NCBI RefSeq assembly: GCF_039539485.1
Contig: NZ_BAABDF010000007.1
Location: 434,001 to 498,000 of the forward strand
From: Celeribacter arenosi
GTDB lineage: Bacteria > Pseudomonadota > Alphaproteobacteria > Rhodobacterales > Rhodobacteraceae
Length of the DNA: 64,000 nt
Direction of reading: 5' to 3'
Part shown: positions 9,919 to 17,800 of the stretch, piece by piece
Numbering within the stretch: position 1 is the first letter of the stretch
Layout of the letters: each line of letters begins with the position of its first letter
Position numbers and translations under genes: made by a program
Notes under the pieces: model-generated
Told to the model about the DNA's origin: nothing
The model's input: only the letters and a program-made list of their open reading frames with translations
Databases searched by the model: none

Positions 9919-10039
9919 AGCAGTGCCTTCGTTGGATATGTGTCGCTCTATAAATAGCATGACCGGATCGGTCGGTGTGACCAAAGCACATCAAAGATGG
10001 CGGCAATAAATCTATTGATCCGGCCGTTTTTTGTGACAT

Positions 10040-10513
10040 ATGCTCCGATCTATGGACAAATATAGCCAACTTGACCGATACGATAATGCAATTCTTGAAG
10101 CGCTTAGTCGCGATGGAAGGCTTCCTGTGACGGAGCTTTCGCGTTTGGTGGGGTTGTCGAAGACCCCCTGTCAGCTGCGACTAAAGCGGCTGCAGACCGA
10201 GGGCTATATCACCGGATTTCGCGCTGTTTTGAACCACGCAAAGCTTAGTCGCGACCACGTGGCCTTTGTCGAGGTCAAGCTGACAGATACCACGGAACGG
10301 GCACTGGAAACCTTTAACGACGCGGTGCGCAAAGTTACAGAAATTGAGCAATGTCATATGATTGCCGGTTCGTATGACTACCTGCTGAAAGTCCGCACGT
10401 CAGACATCAGCCGCTATCGGCAGGTGCTTGGCGAAAAGATTTCGACTTTGCCCCACGTTGGAAATACCTCGACGCATGTCTCCATGCAGGCCGTCAAAGA
10501 CGGCGCGATTTAG
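10040..10513 (+). CDS. putR: Lrp/AsnC-family regulator, probable PutR
   Basis: A 157-residue Lrp/AsnC-type regulator with N-terminal helix-turn-helix (LDRYDNAILEALSRDGRLPVTELSRLVGLSKTPCQLRLKRL) and a C-terminal RAM ligand domain (DHVAFVEVKL, YDYLLKVRTSDI). A second ATG four codons in (10052) is an equally good start. It is divergent from putA with a 121-bp shared promoter region. In Rhodobacter and Agrobacterium an Lrp-type PutR in this arrangement activates putA in response to proline; transfer of that role here is inference from synteny. Confidence 0.9.
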   Translation: MLRSMDKYSQLDRYDNAILEALSRDGRLPVTELSRLVGLSKTPCQLRLKRLQTEGYITGFRAVLNHAKLSRDHVAFVEVKLTDTTERALETFNDAVRKVTEIEQCHMIAGSYDYLLKVRTSDISRYRQVLGEKISTLPHVGNTSTHVSMQAVKDGAI

Positions 10514-10676
10514 GGGCATGTTGCGCGGGTTGTCGTGTTCGAAAATGGGTGGGATGCGCGCGGGGCACGCGAAACGCGTTCCTATGGCGAGTTAGGGCGA
10601 ACAACGTTGCCATAGGGTGCCCCGAACGCGGGCTCTATTTTGATTCTCACCTCACCAAGAATTCGCAGGAGTGAGG

Positions 10677-11018
10677 TTAGACCAAAGGTGCAGAAATTGT
10701 GCCCGGCTCGCAAGGAGGTTGCGAGTGCCGAGACAGGTTTGCGCGTCGCGCGCGTCGCCAGCGAACAGAAATACCATACAACCCGATGCTGATGTAGCTC
10801 ACCTGGATCAGGAAGGAAGCCAGGTTAAAAGCGCCAGCCAGCCCAATGAGGACGCAGCTGGCGGCTACCACTTGGTTGATGGAAAAGATAATACTGTTAC
10901 CACAAAGCCTTCCAGCTTGGATCGCTGAAAAAGCACCAACATAGAGCATGAAACCGAACACGCCGATTGCCTGCAGTGCATTGGGATATGCCCGGAGATT
11001 CTCAACAAGTTCTACCAT
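10677..11018 (-). CDS. Small CBU_0592-type membrane protein
   Basis: A 113-residue protein with three hydrophobic segments (QAIGVFGFMLYVGAFSAIQ, SIIFSINQVVAASCVLIGLAG, NLASFLIQVSYISIGLYGISV). The pattern G-F-x-LY-x-GAF, Q-x-G, S-x-NQ-VAAS and a final GLYGI resembles the short CBU_0592-like membrane domain family of unknown function. The C-terminal 40 residues are basic and look non-conserved. It is the next gene downstream (82 bp) of the LuxR/hydrolase fusion on the same strand, so the two may be coexpressed and work together. Function unknown. Confidence 0.72.
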   Translation of the reverse strand: MVELVENLRAYPNALQAIGVFGFMLYVGAFSAIQAGRLCGNSIIFSINQVVAASCVLIGLAGAFNLASFLIQVSYISIGLYGISVRWRRARRANLSRHSQPPCEPGTISAPLV

Positions 11019-11099
11019 TTACACTACCCTAACTTCAGTAGATCGAGCCTATGGAAATGGATGGAGCCCGTCATACCCCAGATAGGGTAAAACGCTCTG

Positions 11100-12869
11100 T
11101 CACTTCAAAAAAGACTCGACGATTTTCAGGACATCCGGCCAGTGACGGAAAAAAATCAGTTGGCCGGCATCTTCGTAGACTCGATAGTCGATCCAATCGT
11201 GGTCGATTTCGAATTCCTGCAGCGATTCTCGTGGAACTTGCGGGTCATCGGTCCCGTTCATAAAAATGACAGGCAGGCGCCCTTTCAAAGCATCGACATC
11301 GGCGGACCAATCGCCGTTCTGGCGGCCGAGCAGCATACGAGAAAAGCTTTCATGCGCGGAATGGGTCGTGGACAGGGCGACTTCTGATCCGGTGACCATG
11401 GATTCAAAAACCTCGGGGTTTTCAAATGTTTCTACATCTGCGGGGGAGCTTCCGTAGACGGCATGCACAAATCCGCGCTTGCCGATTTTGCGCGCCAGGA
11501 GGAAGCCGGCTTTGACCATAAAAGGGAGCAAGTGGGGCGTATACTTCGCACCGGCGAGAATGAAGCGATGCCATTTTTCCATACGCTCGAATTGTTCGCG
11601 CCGCGTCATTGGCAGGACACCCGCGCAAGCGATCAGAGCCGTGAACATGTCGGGGCGGCGCAGGGCCAGTTGCATCCCATAGAATGAGTCACTGCCCATC
11701 GAAATGATCGGGCAGCGCTCGACCTTTTCCGTTTCAAGTATCTGCAGGACATCTTCGACCATCGCGTCGTCGAAGTTTTCGGCTTTCGCGATCATGTCCG
11801 ACTGACCATAGCCCGCTCTCACCGGAACGATAACGCGCCAGCCGCGCTTTGCAGCCTCGGCTTCGGCAGAGGCGGGCCAGCGGACGAGGCCATAATCCAA
11901 CGGAAGGAACAGGATGGGGATCCCTTTGGGGGCGCCCAAGATCAGATAGTCCAACCGGCGTCCATCAGGCGTTGTAATGCTTTGAAACGGAATAGATTCT
12001 AGCGAACCGTTCCCTTTGCTGACCAAACGTGGCTCGACCTGAGTATCCAATGTCAGGTTCGCCATATCCATCACCGACAGGGCCAGCCGCACCAATTCAA
12101 CCTGAGAATGGGTTTCGGTCTTGGACAAAATGGATTTGATTTGAGCGCGCACGGTATCGATCGAGCGGCCCCGTTGAACGGCGATATCACTCACGGAACA
12201 GCACTCGACCAGACTCTTAACGACGCCCGTTTCCGCACCCGTCAGGCTAAAGGCGCGGCGGAGAATGTCGTTGAACCCCTCCGGCCAGCCAACTTCGCTG
12301 GAAGCCGCAAGGACCAAGGGCACGCCTCCCGCGGTTTGGCATCGTTGCAAGCGCAGGACCACAAAATGGCCTCGTGTCAACGAACGCACCCTCAGGACGG
12401 CGGTGTCCTGTCCGGTGCTGGCAAGCAACGAGCGGACTGTGCCACCAATGGCCTTGATATCCTCATAGTTCACAGCGAGGTCGGTCAGTTTGGAGTTCAC
12501 CCCGAGTGAGAGACGTTCGGTCGCGGCCGAGTTCGCGGCCCGTACTTTGAGACAGTCGTCGAGGACAAATGCGGACACTTTGCCGAAGGGTGCAAGAATG
12601 CCCTGAATTCCGTCGCCATCCCGGCCTACGTCAATCCGGTCCAGAAATTCGCCGGCCCGATGAAAATGCCCGGCAATCATTGGATCATCCAGAAGGCGGG
12701 GGGCCGAAAAATCTGCCTGTGCCCTCAACGGGCGAACCGCACTTTCCCATTTGTCCAACAAGGTTTCGTACCGTTCCGGATCGAGTGCGACGTCATACAA
12801 CCGATCAATCGCTTCGTTGCGATCTTGGTCGGACATGTCGACATGTGGATGCGCGCGCTCGGAGTCCAT
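11100..12869 (-). CDS. LuxR-type HTH fused to alpha/beta-hydrolase fold; catalytic His replaced
   Basis: A 589-residue fusion. Residues about 1-200 are an unassigned, possibly PAS-like sensor region; about 208-265 form a LuxR-type helix-turn-helix (SLTGAETGVVKSLVECCSVSDIAVQRGRSIDTVRAQIKSI, split here by reading); about 290-589 form an alpha/beta-hydrolase fold. The nucleophile elbow is SDSFYG with Ser395 but without the flanking glycines, the acid is probably Asp541 (NGTDDPQVP), and the position normally holding GH reads DAGQLIFF, so catalytic His is Gln570. This suggests a ligand-sensing rather than hydrolytic domain. The start at 12869 has GAGGAAGATTG before it. It lies upstream of the small membrane protein gene on the same strand. 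Confidence 0.85.
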   Translation of the reverse strand: MDSERAHPHVDMSDQDRNEAIDRLYDVALDPERYETLLDKWESAVRPLRAQADFSAPRLLDDPMIAGHFHRAGEFLDRIDVGRDGDGIQGILAPFGKVSAFVLDDCLKVRAANSAATERLSLGVNSKLTDLAVNYEDIKAIGGTVRSLLASTGQDTAVLRVRSLTRGHFVVLRLQRCQTAGGVPLVLAASSEVGWPEGFNDILRRAFSLTGAETGVVKSLVECCSVSDIAVQRGRSIDTVRAQIKSILSKTETHSQVELVRLALSVMDMANLTLDTQVEPRLVSKGNGSLESIPFQSITTPDGRRLDYLILGAPKGIPILFLPLDYGLVRWPASAEAEAAKRGWRVIVPVRAGYGQSDMIAKAENFDDAMVEDVLQILETEKVERCPIISMGSDSFYGMQLALRRPDMFTALIACAGVLPMTRREQFERMEKWHRFILAGAKYTPHLLPFMVKAGFLLARKIGKRGFVHAVYGSSPADVETFENPEVFESMVTGSEVALSTTHSAHESFSRMLLGRQNGDWSADVDALKGRLPVIFMNGTDDPQVPRESLQEFEIDHDWIDYRVYEDAGQLIFFRHWPDVLKIVESFLK

Positions 12870-13344
12870 CAATCTTCCTCGTGTTCCATTGCCCAAAAGG
12901 TATCAGAGAAGAAACGTGTCGAAAGGTAAGGTTTCCCTTAGGTTAATCATGGTGCGCAGGGTTTTCACCCGCGATTAACAGGATAAGCATCTGACGTAGA
13001 TGCATAAATTTTAAGACGCCTTTGGGCTGCGACGGCGAGTCAATGCATGATAACCAGACCTTCCAGGCCGCTCATGCGCCGAACTAGGACGAGATAAACA
13101 CAAGCTGCACTCTCATCGGGCCCGTAATCTTCGAGAAAAAGGCGGCGAGGAAGATATTGGCCCCTCGGAACCTAGGGTCGAAAATCTGTTTATGTTCCTG
13201 AATCTGACCATAGTTCTGTTCTGAAATCGCCAAATTTTTCTCAGAGAATTCTATCAAGGCGTTATTGTAATGACATAGATTTCAACATGAACTTCAACCT
13301 CAGAAATGACGTAAGGTGCTGTAGTTTACGCGAAAGTGTGTACG
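12870..13344. other. Gene-free stretch, start of decayed accessory region
   Basis: No supported gene over 475 bp. Base composition drops towards AT after about 12950. The left end should contain the promoter of the LuxR/hydrolase fusion. I see no repeats or RNA genes. Confidence 0.4.
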
Positions 13345-13908
13345 ATGATTAGATTAATTATCCGAGCATTTTTCGGCGGTGGACAGCAAAGTAGAAAGCG
13401 AACGTATCCGCCACCTTCAAGGCCGAGCGCTCCGGCTCAGTCTTTCACCTCGACGCCAACATACAAGCCGATTTATCGCACACCTGCGCCAAAGCCGTCA
13501 GTACAGGTGGAGGAACCGCAGCCTGCGACAATTACTGGAAAGTGTTACGTCGTAGACGGCGACACAATCAGAATTGGCAAAGTCAGCTTGCGGTTGGCCG
13601 GAATTGATGCGCCAGAACTTGAGCATCCGTGGGGCCAAAAGGCAAAGTGGGAATTGGTCAAACTATGCAAAGGTCAAACAATTACTGCTGAGCTTGAGCC
13701 GAGCATCTCCTATGACCGGGTTGTCGCAACCTGTTTTCTTCCCGACGGGCGAGACCTCAGCGCAGAAATGGTCAAGGCAGGACTGGCGCTTGATTGGCCC
13801 AAATTTTCGGGCGGGAAATATGCGAAACTTGAACCTGAAGGCGTCCGTAAAAAGCACTGGAAAGCGGCGGCGAGGCAGCGAGGCCACATGAGTGTTTTTC
13901 ACAAGTGA
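13345..13908 (+). CDS. Thermonuclease-family (SNase-like) protein
   Basis: A 187-residue protein with a staphylococcal-nuclease (OB-fold) domain in the C-terminal two thirds: CYVVDGDTIRIGKVSLRLAG, then IDAPELEHPWGQKAK and YDRVVATCFLPDGRDLSAEMV, which carry the expected Asp, Arg and Glu of the active site. The N-terminus is a short hydrophobic stretch followed by a proline-rich linker (residues about 20-60), consistent with anchoring or export. A GTG three codons upstream (13336) is an alternative start. Its AT-richer composition and degenerate surroundings suggest an acquired gene. It would cleave DNA or RNA with Ca2+. Confidence 0.85.
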   Translation: MIRLIIRAFFGGGQQSRKRTYPPPSRPSAPAQSFTSTPTYKPIYRTPAPKPSVQVEEPQPATITGKCYVVDGDTIRIGKVSLRLAGIDAPELEHPWGQKAKWELVKLCKGQTITAELEPSISYDRVVATCFLPDGRDLSAEMVKAGLALDWPKFSGGKYAKLEPEGVRKKHWKAAARQRGHMSVFHK

Positions 13909-14310
13909 CAGCCAAGTCGACCAAGAGTGTCCATTTGTTTTCTATTTGAATGCTATATTGCTGCTTCGCTAATCACCAATTGGCCCTCGAAGGGGAAGTT
14001 GTGATTTTTCTTTGCGGAAATAGTGTCGCCAAAACTCGCACATAAAACGCTCAAACTTTTGTAGAAGAAATCCACGACAAGGTGCTCCGCGAGATCACAG
14101 TCCAACGCGCCGAGGGTTATCGGGAAATGCGCTAAGGTGACGTTCGGGGCGGCTTTTCTCTCGGCCATCGCAAGCAGAATGCGAAAAGGATCAATCGGCC
14201 TCTTGGCAGAGTAAACACTTCGCTGCCGACCCGCTACACAAAGCCGGTTCGTGACGCGAAAAGGGGTTAACGGGAAACGCGCGTAGGCCAAAAAACAACT
14301 GCTTTGAGGA
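13909..14310. other. Gene-free stretch upstream of hipA remnant
   Basis: About 400 bp without a convincing gene on either strand. The region upstream of 14305 should carry the N-terminal half of HipA and the antitoxin HipB if the locus were intact; neither is visible, so the left part of the toxin-antitoxin locus has been lost. Confidence 0.45.
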
Positions 14311-15018
14311 TTGTCCGACAGCGTTGAGAACGCGTATTTTTGCATGAGCTTTTGCCGTGCCCTGGGCATGGAGGTGGCGGAGGTCGAGATTGCTGACTTT
14401 GAAGACGTGCGGAGCCTTGTCGTGACGCGGTTCGATCGGCGTTGGACCAAGGATGGTCGCTTGATCCGCCTCCCGCAGGAAGACTTTTGCCAAGCGCTCT
14501 CAGTCCCGCCCAGCCAGAAATACCAAATGGATGGTGGGCCTGGGATCACCGAAGGGATCGGGTTGCTGGCGGGCAGTGATGAACCCGAGGCAGATCAACG
14601 CGCCTTCTTGCGCGCGCAGGTGCTGTTTTGGCTGTTGGGGGCGACAGATGGGCATGCGAAGAATTTCAGCATTGCATTGCGCCCTGGTGGTTTCCGTATG
14701 TCCCCGCTTTATGACGTGCTGAGCGCAAAAAAAGGCGCGGATGACGGTCAAATTCGCCAGAACCGGATGCGCCTCGCGATGGGCGTCGACGGACACTACC
14801 GGATCAATGAGGTAGTGCCGCGCCATTTACCGCAGGCTGCAAAGGCGGCTGGTTTTGGAGTGGCGCTGGCTGAAGAAGTCTTGTCGGTCATCGCGGCAGA
14901 ACTTGAACCCGCCCTGGACAAGACACTAGCAGACCTGCTGGATGGGTTTCCACTGCCTCTGGCGGAAGCCATTGCCGCTGGCATACGACGCCGGGCGATT
15001 GCCTTTCATGCCGTATGA
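14311..15018 (+). pseudogene. HipA-type kinase toxin, N-terminally truncated
   Basis: C-terminal half of a HipA serine/threonine kinase toxin: SVENAYFCMSFCRALGMEVAEVEI, then LVVTRFDRRW, QEDFCQAL, the catalytic loop LLGATDGHAKNFSI and the metal-binding MSPLYDVLSA. Intact HipA proteins are about 410-440 residues; only about 235 remain here, and an in-frame stop (TGA at 14305) sits six bases before the homologous segment. The N-terminal subdomain with the ATP P-loop and the partner HipB gene are absent. It is most likely an inactive relic of a toxin-antitoxin module. A TTG at 14311 could in principle start a short protein, but it would lack the ATP-binding lobe. Confidence 0.8.
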
Positions 15019-15023
15019 TCCGC

Positions 15024-15061
15024 AGATCATATTTCCGCTTTATGGTCAGTAGATCATATTT
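15024..15061. repeat. Tandem AGATCATATTT direct repeat
   Basis: AGATCATATTT occurs at 15024-15034 and again at 15051-15061, 27 bp apart, directly after the hipA remnant. It could be an operator pair left from the toxin-antitoxin locus or chance. The following 278 bp up to 15339 show no gene. Confidence 0.4.
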
Positions 15062-15339
15062 GCTGCGAGCAATCTGCAGGCCCATTACAGGAGTTGCAGC
15101 GTTTTAGGCCAGCTTTGACGGGCCAGTCCAGAAATTGACGGCCAAACTCAGATCCTCAACGCCGTATTTCTGACTGTTGAACATAATCAGGCAGCCGTGT
15201 CAGGCGCGGTGCAAGCCCCGCTTCAACAAGAAAATTCCCCTGCGCCAGCGCATTCCTCGCGAGGCAATTTTCCCGCTGGCATCCTCTTGGTGCCCGACTT
15301 GGCCATGTACATCGAAACACTCAAAGTGAGGGTTGAAAA

Positions 15340-15537
15340 TTGGCTACGCAAACTCTGAAACTGAACGTCAAATCCGGCGAAAAAGATGGCAAGAACTTCT
15401 GGGACCACTGCGGTGTCTTCTTCGTCAACACCGACGACAGCGGCAACACCTCGTCGATCAACGTCAAACACAGCATGTTCCGAGACGTCGAGATGGTCGC
15501 CTTCCCGCGCCGCGATGACGATCCAGTCACCGAATGA
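15340..15537 (+). CDS. Small conserved-looking protein of unknown function
   Basis: A 65-residue protein starting at TTG (15340), about 8 bases after GTGAGG. The sequence alternates strand-like patches (TQTLKLNVKSGEKDGKNFW, CGVFFVNTDD, INVKHSMFRDVEMVAFPRRDD) and resembles small single-domain proteins often found on Rhodobacterales plasmids and islands; I cannot name a family. A GC-rich hairpin 11 bp after the stop supports it being a real transcribed gene. Neighbours are a hipA relic and gene-free DNA, so it is probably part of a degraded mobile region. Confidence 0.5.
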   Translation: MATQTLKLNVKSGEKDGKNFWDHCGVFFVNTDDSGNTSSINVKHSMFRDVEMVAFPRRDDDPVTE

Positions 15538-15548
15538 CTGCGGTGCCG

Positions 15549-15565
15549 GGGCGGGTAACCCGCCC
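15549..15565 (+). terminator. GC-rich hairpin after the small gene
   Basis: GGGCGGG and CCCGCCC flank a TAA loop immediately downstream of the stop at 15537. It has no T tract, so it is terminator-like rather than a textbook terminator. Confidence 0.4.
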
Positions 15566-16129
15566 TGGATAACCCCGAAGTTAGGTGTGGATCGCTGCCA
15601 ATTGGACTTCGACAAGCATCCGATGTCGCTTCAGTGCAACTCTTCAGACCGGACTTTCGCTGCAAGTGCAAATCCGGCAGTTGGGGGAACTGGTGCTTTG
15701 CGGGACTTTGCTGCCGTTTGATTGGCGGGTTTGAATGCCTGCTTGACCGTCAGTTCCGCCATTCAAAAATGTCAGCCAAAGCTGTCCCGTGATGGATTTG
15801 ACAGGTTAATCATTAATTTCAGAAACTTAAGCGAAGCCGTGTGCACTATGTGTGCAACGCGAGATCGCCTTCTGGCGCGCTTTAGCGGGCGCTTGGCAGG
15901 TGTGCGGAATTGGTTGAACTGAAGCGCATCGGATCCTGAGCGGCATAGAGAGCTAACCAACCATGCAACAGGACGTCGTCATTTGTGCCGCGGCGCATAG
16001 ACCCAGAATTCAGTTAATTGAACGATGGCTAGGGGTAGGGGGAGTTGCGGCCCTAGCTAGCCGGCATCAGGGGACGCTTAAACAAGAGACTGATCCGACT
16101 GTCCGCTGACCGACGCTCTATTCTGGTTC
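15566..16129. other. Gene-free stretch
   Basis: About 560 bp without a supportable gene on either strand. Short open frames exist but none has a recognisable domain, a ribosome-binding site and plausible composition together. Probably decayed DNA between the island remnants and the broken aminotransferase. Confidence 0.4.
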
Positions 16130-16982
16130 CCCGTCTCGCGCAAAACGCTTTGGCTCAGCGATCCTACCTGGGCCGACCATGTGCCTGTAGCGACAGATGC
16201 GGGACTGACGATCAAGGCCTATCCTTACTTCCGCGCCAGCGATCGCGGTCTCGATTTTGAAGGAATGATATCCTACTTGGTTGCGCATGCGCAGCCCGGT
16301 GACACAATTCTTCTCCATGCCTGCTGTCACAACCCCACTGGTGTGGATTTGTCAATCGAACAATGGCCAAAACCTGACTCCTTTCGTTGTTGATCGCAAG
16401 CTGCTGCCGTTTGTTGACTGCGCGTGTCAGGGTTTGGGCGATGGTATGGAAGAAGACGTGGCCGGCCTGTGTATCTTCGCGGGATCGGTTCGCGAAATGT
16501 TTAACGCGAGTTCGTTTTCCAAGAGTTTTCCTGTCTACAGAGAGAGGACTGGTGCGTTGACGCTGGTCACACATACACCAGAACATCTTGGACAAGCTCA
16601 GGCTGTCGCCGGAACGGTAACTCGGTCCAGTTCCTCAATGCCTCCAAGTCATGGCGCACGGATCGTTGCAACCGTGCTGGACGATGCGGAACTGCGAGCG
16701 GATTGGACGGCTGAACTGGATGATATGCGCAAACGCATTGCGCTCATGCGACAGATCTTGCGCCAGAAGCTGGAAGATCGACAAGTCGCGCAGGACCTCG
16801 CCTTCTTGACGGACCAGAAGCGAATGTTCTCATACACTGGATTCACGGAGAAACAGGTTGAGACTCTTCGAGCGGATTTTGGCATCTACACGGCGCGAGA
16901 CGGTCGGATCGATGCAGCCGGATTGTCGGAAGCTAATCTTGATGCTGCCACAGAGGGCTTTGCCGCCGTGATGCGGATCTAG
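16130..16982 (+). pseudogene. Aromatic/aspartate aminotransferase (class I PLP), truncated and frameshifted
   Basis: Relic of a TyrB/AspC-type aminotransferase. The first frame reads LWLSDPTWADHVPVATDAG...HACCHNPTGVDLSIEQW, the second LLPFVDCACQGLGDGMEED...FSKSFPVYRERTGALTLV...ending FAAVMRI. The shift comes from one extra C near 16367 (TGGCCAAAAC): without it the frame would continue as EQWQNLTPFVV. The N-terminal 150 or so residues of the usual 390-400 are missing, with the homology starting abruptly near 16145. The PLP lysine segment is present as SSFSKSFPVY. The gene is dead by two independent lesions. It lies just before the convergent GntR gene. Confidence 0.85.
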
Positions 16983-16996
16983 GGTCATCACATCTA

Positions 16997-17659
16997 TTAT
17001 GTCAGGTCGAGTTTTTCCTCGAGGACATGTTCGGCAAGATGATTGATGTGCTTTGCACAAATGGCTTGCGCCTTTGAGACGTCTTGCATCGTGCAGGCGT
17101 TCAGCATTTCGGTATGTTCTTGCATTGACCTATCTAGCTGGATTCCAGTGATCGTGAACAGGTGGGTCCGCAGCGCCATTAGAGGACCGATCGTGGTCTC
17201 ATAGACTTTGATCATCGAGGTGTTGTTGCTTTGGGCGATGATGGTGCGGTGAAAGGATAGATCGCCAAGCGAATATCGTTTGGTGTCGGAAGCTTTAATG
17301 GCGCTTTCCATCAGGTCGATACCCTCGCGCATGCCTTTCAGCAACGCTTTATGGTTCCGCTCGATTGAGAGTTTCAGGCACGCAGTTTCAAGGATAATGC
17401 GATGCTCACACAGGTCTCGGGTGATGCGTGCATCGGGCGAAAATACGAAGGACCCGCGTTTAGGTAAAACCCGAACAAGCCCTTCGATTTGCAACAACAC
17501 CAAAGCTTCGCGGACAGGGGAGCGGCTGACCTGAAGTTGGTCGGCCAGTTTTTGTTCGGACAGTTTGGTGCCGAGCGGGAACGATCCAAGAATGATCGCC
17601 TCCCGGATGCGCTCGGCGACGAGCTCGGTCACAGATTTCTGCGGTGAAATAGGGTCCAT
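16997..17659 (-). CDS. GntR-family regulator, FCD (FadR-like) subfamily
   Basis: A 220-residue regulator with an N-terminal winged helix (ELVAERIREAIILGSFPLGTKLSEQKLADQLQVSRSPVREAL) and a C-terminal all-helical FCD ligand domain (DLSFHRTIIAQSNNTSM, HTEMLNACTMQDVSKAQAICAKHINH) with the Asp/His residues that bind a metal and usually an organic acid. The ATG at 17659 fits family N-termini better than the one 11 codons upstream. It is divergent from the FAD oxidase gene with palindromic sites between them, so it probably represses the downstream hydroxyacid genes. The effector is likely a carboxylate. Confidence 0.92.
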   Translation of the reverse strand: MDPISPQKSVTELVAERIREAIILGSFPLGTKLSEQKLADQLQVSRSPVREALVLLQIEGLVRVLPKRGSFVFSPDARITRDLCEHRIILETACLKLSIERNHKALLKGMREGIDLMESAIKASDTKRYSLGDLSFHRTIIAQSNNTSMIKVYETTIGPLMALRTHLFTITGIQLDRSMQEHTEMLNACTMQDVSKAQAICAKHINHLAEHVLEEKLDLT

Positions 17660-17701
17660 GTACCTACGTTTCAAATAGGGGTCAGGGGGCAAAAGTGCAT
17701 A

Positions 17702-17752
17702 CTACCATGGTAGATGTCAATTGACAGGCCCTCTGGTGTGTAACATGGTAGT
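17702..17752. promoter_or_regulatory. Divergent promoter with GntR operator-like sites
   Basis: A perfect 12-bp palindrome CTACCATGGTAG (17702-17713) and a half-copy ACATGGTAGTT (17743-17753) lie in the 141-bp gap between the GntR gene and the FAD oxidase gene. A third palindrome, GTCAATTGAC (17716-17725), overlaps a TTGACA hexamer that could be a -35 box. Two spaced copies of ATGGTAG suggest binding by the adjacent GntR regulator. Confidence 0.55.
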
Positions 17753-17800
17753 TCTAGGGGTGTGATTTTTGAGCACTCTGGAGCGACGGGGGGAGTGGGT

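Noticed and set aside
13953..14549. Long open frame on the reverse strand (198 codons) opposite the hipA remnant
   Set aside because: Composition and sequence (Ser/Arg-rich) look like a shadow of the forward HipA region; no domain and no ribosome-binding site.
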